From the NCBI RefSeq assembly GCF_000315625.1, contig NW_005434557.1:193030-221806 (forward strand): a stretch of 28,777 nt of DNA, given 5' to 3'. This document shows, one piece after another, positions 22,970-28,777 of the stretch. The position numbers and the translations under genes were made by a program. The DNA comes from Guillardia theta CCMP2712 (taxonomy: Eukaryota; Cryptophyceae; Pyrenomonadales; Geminigeraceae). Numbering within the stretch: the stretch's first letter is position 1; the number at the start of each line of letters is the position of its first letter. A model generated the notes under the pieces. It saw nothing but the letters and a program-made list of their open reading frames with translations, did no database searches and was not told where the DNA came from.

Positions 22970-23140
22970 ATGTTCTCCCTTCTCTTCGATCTTGAGGATT
23001 ACGCCACCACCTACCGCGCCACCCGCGATGCCTACTTGAAGGCTGCCAACGAGCTCAAGCTCGCCACCGGCCCCTACAAGGCTGCCCGTGACGCCTACGT
23101 CGCTGCCACCGCCACCTACACCAAGTCCCTCTACGAGTAA
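22970..23140 (+). CDS. Small 56-residue protein, internally duplicated, strong codon bias
   Basis: I do not recognise the family. The frame runs ATG at 22970 to TAA at 23138-23140. Starting MFSLLFDLEDYATT, it contains two related segments of about 21 residues, one starting YRATRDAYLKAA and one starting YKAARDAYVAAT. The duplication and Ala/Tyr spacing suggest two amphipathic helices. Third codon positions are almost always C or G (GCC, CTC, TAC, AAG), unlike nearby noncoding DNA, which suggests a highly expressed real gene. A CCTCAG acceptor just before the start suggests a spliced 5' leader. No signal peptide or membrane segment is evident. It could be a short abundant structural or binding protein; function is unknown. 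ATTAAA at about 23153 may be a polyadenylation signal. Confidence 0.65.
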   Translation: MFSLLFDLEDYATTYRATRDAYLKAANELKLATGPYKAARDAYVAATATYTKSLYE

Positions 23141-23652
23141 ACTGTGTAGATGTATTAAAGAATCAGAAACTATTCGAACTTCAGCCCTCTTCTCATTGCA
23201 TCAAGACATCATACATAGCATGTATTGTGCGTTGCCCATACGTTGAAACATAACTGAGAGACAAGCAAATTCTGGCTTGGTTTGTCTGTTTGTCATATGT
23301 AGTTGACGCAATGAGTATCAAAAGTTTTCGACCCTTATTAGTGAACAACCTGAGATGTCATTGCTTTTTATAACGTGAGTGTTTCATGGACTCTGCAGAG
23401 TCTGAGCATGCCTTTGAAAAAACTTATGAGTAAACTAACCAGGTGTAGTGTATTTGCAAAAGTTAGAATCTATTTCAACTTGAATATTCGCACAAGTTAG
23501 AATCTATTTCAACTTGAATATTCGCACAAGTTAGAATCTATTTCAACTTGAATATTTGTTCAACCTGATAGCTCATTGCACTAAGAGACACCTTTATGCA
23601 TTTATGTTTATTGACTCCACATTCGAGGAGGCATACTTACTAGAAGACATTC
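23141..23652. other. Intergenic AT-rich region
   Basis: This holds the 3' flanks of two convergent genes (small protein and MYB). It is more AT-rich than the rest and contains a 34-bp tandem repeat (23459-23556). No gene is seen. Confidence 0.65.
23459..23556. repeat. 34-bp tandem repeat, three copies, each with a short palindrome
   Basis: Copies begin at 23459, 23493 and 23527. Each has CAAGTT (AAAGTT in copy 1) at its start and AACTTG after TAGAATCTATTTC, so a unit can fold on itself. It lies in the AT-rich spacer between convergent genes. Confidence 0.9.
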
Positions 23653-25773
23653 TTATGCCACAAGTTGTTCCGCTGGAGCTGACATCCTCCACTGTTGCGT
23701 ATCCTTGAACGCCGGTGCTGTGTCAGACCTCGCTTTCTTGGCCTTCTTTCCGTCACTGCGCGGCGTCCGGCTGCGAGGCACATCACACGAGGAAAGGAAA
23801 GGCTCTCCTCTTGCTCTCTCACCTCCTCTTCTTCAGGCATGTCGAGGGAGTGGCAGGCAGCGACGACCCATGGCAGTAGGAGGAGAGCAGCAGTGTCGCC
23901 TGCAATGCCTGTTACGCGTCTTGAGGCGCCAACCACAAGCCTCACCTCCTCCAAGTTGTCCGGCATGGTCTCCAGGCATGGCGACTTGTTCCCATAGCTC
24001 GACGACAGGCCCAGCAGCGCGTTCACCTGCGCAGAGTCAGGCAACATCGGGGAGCCAGAGGAGCTTCTGACCGCATCCAGGTCGTCCCTCTCGCACTCGC
24101 TGGGGACCTCCACACGCAGGGACGCCGTCCCATTCCTCTTGAGACTGCCGCTCTTGCGAACACTTGACTCGTCGATGCTGGCGCTCCATGCAGAGATGTC
24201 CGACCCGTCGATCATATCTACATTCAGTGTCAACCTACAGCCGTTGGGATCCCCTAACTCTCACTTTGCGGCAGCTGAAAGTTGAAGGGTCTAGCTCGAT
24301 TCACGTCCTCAGCCAGCTTAGGCGGCAAATCCTGAAAGTCCGTCATACACACTCCAGCTCCACACGCATAGAACGCACCATCTCATTGTTGACAAGCTTC
24401 CTTCTGATCGTTGAGTTCCACCTGTTCTTGATCGCGTTGTCTGTCCGGCCTAACACACCAGCATCAGCAGCGTCCACAGCAAAGATCTCCGATGAACTCA
24501 CCAGGAATCATCTTGGAGATTTCAGCCCATCGATTTCCATGGATCTCGATGCACTATGTCAGCACAACGGGGCCATCCCTCTGCAACAGCTCCTCACCAA
24601 GTGCGCTTCCACGAGCTTCAGATCTTCCCAGGTCGACCATGCTTCCTTGACGATGTCTGCATGAAAATCATTCCTTGCACGCACATGCACTTTTCGGCTA
24701 CCTGGATTGAGATGGTTGTGCCAGCGTTCCCGGCATTGCTTCCCCTTACGCCCTTCAAGTACCCACCACCGTCAGACCAGGTCAGCAAGGCAGGAGCATC
24801 AACCTGGAAGAACAAGAGCGATCCTGGCCCACTGTTTCGTCCCATACATGGAGACATACTTGATCACAAGCTCATCCTCCTGCCCCTTGCTTGTCAGACT
24901 AATCATGTACCCAGCTTCCATCCTCTCTAACCTCCTTCGTCCATTGCCCCTTCACATAGCCTCCCTTGAGATTGCCTACTCGTCCTAGCCCATCAGAAGC
25001 AATGGGAAGAGAGTCCGAGCTCGAGTCGTCATGATCAAACTTCTCCGAGGACTCGTCGTTGCTGTCAGCAAAGTCAATCCCACAAACTGCAATATCAGCG
25101 GACGGAATCACTTGTCTCCCGTGTGCATGCTCAGCGGTTTCTCCTCCTTCACGGATGATTTGGGTGCATTCGCGTCACAGTTCTCCCCATAGCTCTTGTC
25201 CATCTCCATGCCGGCGGCACCATCGTCGGCCCCAGAGAACAAGGTAGACCATGATTTCTTGGGTTGGAACGGCAGAGGACTCTCAGACTCAGTCGCGCCC
25301 TTCGTTACAGGCCGCGGTGGCGTGGCGAGGCTTGCAATGAGCACACTGGACTTGTTCCCAGCCTTGGAGGACTCCTTGCATGCTATCATGGTCTCTCGAG
25401 ACTCTGGAAGCACACACGTGCTGACCTGTTTGCCCTTATTTGCTTGTCGAAGCCTTTCCTTCCCGTGATGCACATCAGCAGCAGAGACATCGGCATCCTC
25501 TGCCTTGTTCGTGGAGATAGAATTCGATTCCTCCTCTGCCGATCCGGAGCTCTCATCTTTTCCCCGGTCCCCATGGACGTCCATACCAGGAATGGCGCCA
25601 ATTTCTCTCCCCACCTCACTGCACTCGATTCTCTCATCTCGGGAAAGCGAAAAGTCATGGGAGCCCACAACAGCCTCGTGAACTTGATCATGATCTTCGC
25701 TCCTAGCTGCCGCCCCCTCCTCAATCTCCATCTTCTTCTCCTCCCCTTCCTCGTTCAGCCTACCTCGCGCCAT
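23653..25773 (-). CDS. c-Myb/MYB3R-like R2R3-MYB transcription factor, 11 exons
   Basis: DNA-binding transcription regulator, nuclear. Exons: 25773-25179, 25086-24932, 24879-24804, 24752-24702, 24656-24598, 24553-24502, 24449-24379, 24331-24265, 24217-23946, 23899-23823, 23770-23653; phase is continuous, giving about 530 residues. Repeat R2 (about residues 241-292) reads KGQWTKE-EDELVIKYV, then RKGKQCRERWHNHLNP; repeat R3 (about 293-345) reads [38 protein letters not shown] and NRWNSTIRRKL. These are nearly the vertebrate c-Myb/plant MYB3R consensus, with the Trp pattern kept, rather than the plant-specific R2R3 group. No R1 repeat is visible; the first 240 residues are acidic, Ser-rich and unrecognised. 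A basic KKRSRTPRSDGKKAKKAR near the C-terminus may be a nuclear signal. The first intron donor (AACT-GTGACG) is my choice to keep phase; an alternative is possible, so the first exon junction is the weakest point. Confidence 0.85.
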
Positions 25774-27228
25774 GGCGGTTGGTTGGTTCACACCCATACC
25801 ACCCCCACCCCCAATCGGAATCTAGTACCACCCCTATTTCCCTAACTACCCCTGAGCCCCTTCAGCCCTATAACACGTCTCTCCCCACCCACCCCTCCCC
25901 CTCCCCCCAAGGTGCCCACCTTGTCCGCACCCGTGCCTTGTACCCCACCCCCTTGTTCTCCCAACCACAAACCTTATCTCCCACCCTCACCCCTCCTTAT
26001 CCTTTGCGAGAATAGCTACACCCCTATAAATTATTACCCTACTCCATAGTTTACATGAAAGTACCCACCATGTGTCAAGCTGGACTACCACAGAACAATT
26101 ACCCCCACCTACTCAAGAATTTACCACCCCTTGGATTCTGATCTCATGTGCACACCACCCCCTGTACAGTAGATGCCACCAAACCCTGGCAACAACATGG
26201 TTTTTTTTCGATTTCGTACCGCACTGAACAGATTTTAATCGATCCAACATATGTCATGGGCCCTGAGTTTACTCAATAATTTGATTTTTATCATCAAAAT
26301 CAAAATAAACCACAAGTCAACATCCCATACCTCCACCCCTCCTCTCCCCTTGTCCTTCTGGGGTCCTCTAAAACAAAAGGTCGTGGGCAATGACCACCCC
26401 GCCTACAATAATCACATTGTTAGGACCCCCACCCCCATTTGGTACTGTTGTTGTACCCCTACAATTCGGTACGCTTTGTTCTACCTTCTAAAATACTAAT
26501 AACCCGTTCTCTATGCAACCCTGCTTTACTACTGCGTCCCATACTGAACCACCCCACCTCATTACGCAATGTACCCCTACTTTTCCCTATGAATCACCCC
26601 CTCAGTGAGACACTTCATAGTACCCACCCTTTCCACCTGAACCCACCCATCTTGCTCTGGTTCCACTAGGGCTCAGCATTCGTTACCCCACCCCCCTTTT
26701 CCCATTCTTCCACCCCACCCTTATCCCCCTGCACGCCCGCCCCGCGCCCTTCCCATCGAGTAGGGAAGAACCCAGGATGATGGCTGACCAGTCACCTCCG
26801 ATTTGACTAAAGATGACTTGTTGGAGGGTGGGTAGGGTGGACAGTATTGCACAAAGTAGGATATCTAGGGGGTAGGGGTAATTAAATCCCTCAAGGGATG
26901 CCTTGACTGACTAAGGGGGGTACTTATCTATAAGAATCCAGCAAGATTGGTGGTGGGGTACCTGCCAGAAGGAAACTTACTCCTGCGAGGAGGGTGGGGG
27001 TAGTCTAAGGAGGGGTCTTGTCCAAAAAAGAAAGCGGAACTACTAGAGGAGGGGGTAGGGGTTTCACCATTTGGAGGAGGTGTAGTAGGGTAGGGTGGGG
27101 TGATAGATTTCTTAATTAACTCATACAATAGGTGGGGTCCATATGGTAAGAAGAAGGGGTACACTGCATGTTTCGATCATAGGGGGTGGGGGTGGGGGTC
27201 AGACGATCAGGCTTGATTGTTTGACAAG
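25774..27228. promoter_or_regulatory. Divergent promoter region with C-rich to G-rich strand switch
   Basis: It separates the MYB gene (minus) from the PDZ gene (plus). From 25790 to about 26755 the plus strand has spaced ACCCC and CCCCTA words with few G. From about 26765 to 27210 it has GGGGTA, GGTGGG and GGGGG words. So upstream of each gene the sense strand is G-rich. A 6-bp inverted repeat (CTTCCC 26749-26754 and GGGAAG 26763-26768) lies at the switch. No gene is supported; short open frames inside reflect composition. Promoter role is inferred from position. Confidence 0.5.
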
Positions 27229-28763
27229 ATGGCGTCGTTGGCGATGGAGGCGAACGTTCAGGACGCGTTGCGCTCATGGCACCCGCAGTTCCCCGAGGTG
27301 ACGCTCATGAGAGGAGGAGGAGGATGTCGGACGATCCGTCGAGTTGAGTCCAAAGACTTTTATGCTCTCCTCATGGCATCCGATTGTACTGTCACCTGGC
27401 CCGGGATCCTTTCGAATTGTGCCCACGAGGGTCCTGCATTCGGGTTTGAGTATCGTCAGCCCTGACAGCTGTGTAGTTGAGTTAGTTACAGTAGTGATTG
27501 AGTCAGGTTGATGAATTGCGAAGAGCCTTGGCACTGTACGGTAGGGAGGGTGTTGATCAGAGTTCCCTTAAGAGATCGTGAACACCGAAAGTTATGTGAG
27601 ACAGTCAGGCAGTTGTTCTAAAGAGAGATGAGTGAGAGTTGTATGTGACAGAGCCCAGCGAGATAGATACCGACGTCGCAAGCAAGGATTGCATTTGTGA
27701 TTGACGACCGTCCTGTAGCTATTCCAAGAAATCATCAACGCGGTTACACGAGCAGATGGGCCGTACCTCGATCTGCAGGTCAGCACAAGCATGCGTAGAG
27801 ATGATGGGAGGGCTTCTAGCTCTGACAATGTCTGCAGGAGAACAAGAGCGTCGAAGGTGTCGCCTGATCGCCTTGATGATCACTAACCAGGATACCATGT
27901 AGCCTACCAGACGTCCATTGGCCTCGCTCTTGGTCCTGACGCGAAAAACCCCAACCTGCGCCATTGCCAAGTCAGGTCATGGCAGATCTGAGGAGGGAGA
28001 GGAGGACACTGACTAGATCCTTGCAGGGAGGTCTCGGCGGGAGGCCCATCCTACATCGCTGGTCTCAGACCCGGGGACCTGATTGTATCGATCAATGGGC
28101 AGGTCAGACGAGCGAGGAAGGGTCAGCCTGCGCACCTGAGCCTGTCTCACCATGCAGGCGATCGCTGTCGACACTTCTGTCCGCGAGATCCTGTGTGCCT
28201 CGGATCGGCACGGGGAGGAGTATGTGATCTCGGTGCGTTATGGTGGGAAAGAGCAGTGGCCCTCTGGGCTGAGCGCAGCCCTCAGTTTGTCCGAGGAGAG
28301 TCGACCCTCCAGTGCACAGTCGTCAGGATGCCATCCCGTCTCGTAGCCCAGGTGATGAGGAGAGGAGGTGACGCAGCTGGGCTGATGGTGGCAGGCGGAG
28401 CACATGTTCAACACCATGGCGCGGCACAAGGCCGACATTGCAAGCCAGGTATGAGGCTGCCTCGGGCCCAGCGCTTGTGAGCTGTTGCTACAAGACGAAC
28501 CATCGGGAGCTTGCCATCACCTACCAGCGGATGGCAGAGGCTCAAGAGATGCTGATCTCTAGCCATGTACGTTTCTCATGCTCGATGCCTGCTCCTGCTC
28601 CTGCTCCTGCTCCTCCTCCTCCTCGTCTTGTACAAGGAAGGGCCAAAAGTGGATGAACGTGCCATGCAGCTGCGCGAGGATGCTCACCTTTCCCGCCACA
28701 TGCGAGAGATTCAGCGGCGCGTGCTCGACAACCTGACCCACATTTTGCGCGGGATCTCACCAG
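27229..28763 (+). CDS. PDZ-domain protein with charged helical tail, C-terminus outside window
   Basis: I do not recognise a specific family. Proposed exons: 27229-27297, 27719-27778, 27838-27856, 27891-27975, 28027-28102, 28158-28223, 28274-28351, 28395-28448, 28495-28566, 28637-28763, then a GTGCGA donor, so the gene continues to the right. Phase is continuous throughout. The PDZ domain is built from exons 3-7: a segment reading YQTSIGLALGPDAKN, then EVSAGGPSYIAGLRPGDLIV, SINGQAIAVDTSVREIL, and a last strand STLQCTVVRM. It is followed by helical charged segments (AITYQRMAEAQEMLISSH; RAMQLREDAHLSRHMREIQ). PDZ domains bind C-terminal peptides, so a scaffold role is likely. Weak points are the first intron (421 nt, which may hide exons), a 34-nt intron at 27857-27890, and the donor of exon 6 (28223 or 28232). 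Confidence 0.72.
27298..27718 (+). other. Long first intron of the PDZ gene (proposed)
   Basis: 421 nt from GTGACG to CTGTAG, moderately GC-balanced, with no clear repeat. Short open frames exist on both strands (for example 27274-27534 minus), but none is convincing. A further coding exon here cannot be excluded. Confidence 0.45.
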
Positions 28764-28777
28764 GTGCGATTGACCGC

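Noticed and set aside
25264-25845. Plus-strand frame opposite the first MYB exon
   Set aside because: Antisense to the MYB N-terminal exon, and it continues into the ACCCC-rich spacer without splice support.

Overview
The window is nuclear DNA of a eukaryote. At least seven protein genes are cut by short GT-AG introns (mostly about 35-60 nt, some 200-400 nt), the intergenic DNA is full of microsatellites, and there is one 100-N assembly gap. The mix of genes suggests a microbial alga with a complex plastid, possibly a cryptophyte (inference): a hydrophobic signal-peptide-like leader plus Ser/Arg-rich extension on an RsuA/RluB-type enzyme, a plant-type ALDH10 ending in SKL, a c-Myb-like R2R3 factor, and a bacterial-type THI5/ThiY-like protein without introns. 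No organism name can be proven from the sequence alone.

Layout from left to right. (1) 7-3342, minus: acidic coiled-coil protein in 15 phase-consistent exons, running off the left edge. (2) 3343-5535: pyrimidine-rich tandem repeats with weak signs of small genes. (3) 5536-6987, minus: single-exon alpha/beta hydrolase. (4) 8177-9205, plus: secreted THI5/ThiY-like binding protein, flanked on both sides by islands of odd composition (about 7420-7860 and 9270-10070). (5) 10483-11909, plus: 10-exon monoacylglycerol-lipase-like hydrolase. (6) 12150-13620, minus: RsuA/RluB-type pseudouridine synthase with an apparent plastid leader. (7) 14172-18322, plus: GARS (PurD)-GART (PurN) purine-synthesis fusion in about 19 exons, interrupted by the gap at 16610-16709. 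(8) 18445-19155, minus: EEF1AKMT1/EFM5-type lysine methyltransferase. (9) 19621-21312, plus: betaine-aldehyde-dehydrogenase-like ALDH10 with an apparent frameshift and a peroxisomal SKL tail. (10) 21320-22290: a third odd island with foldback structures. (11) 22970-23140, plus: a 56-residue protein with strong codon bias and an internal duplication. (12) 23653-25773, minus: R2R3-MYB factor in 11 exons. (13) 25774-27228: divergent intergenic region whose C-rich strand becomes G-rich at about 26758. (14) 27229-28763, plus: PDZ-domain protein running off the right edge.

The genes do not form an operon-like pathway; this is ordinary eukaryotic gene order. For spliced genes, exon boundaries were placed by GT/AG signals, continuous reading phase and, where recognised, family motifs. 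Long simple repeats sit mainly in introns and intergenic DNA. The main items for follow-up are the PurD-PurN fusion with a diverged PurD half, the three related compositional islands with hairpins, the C/G strand-switch promoter region, the intronless THI5-like gene and the small duplicated protein.
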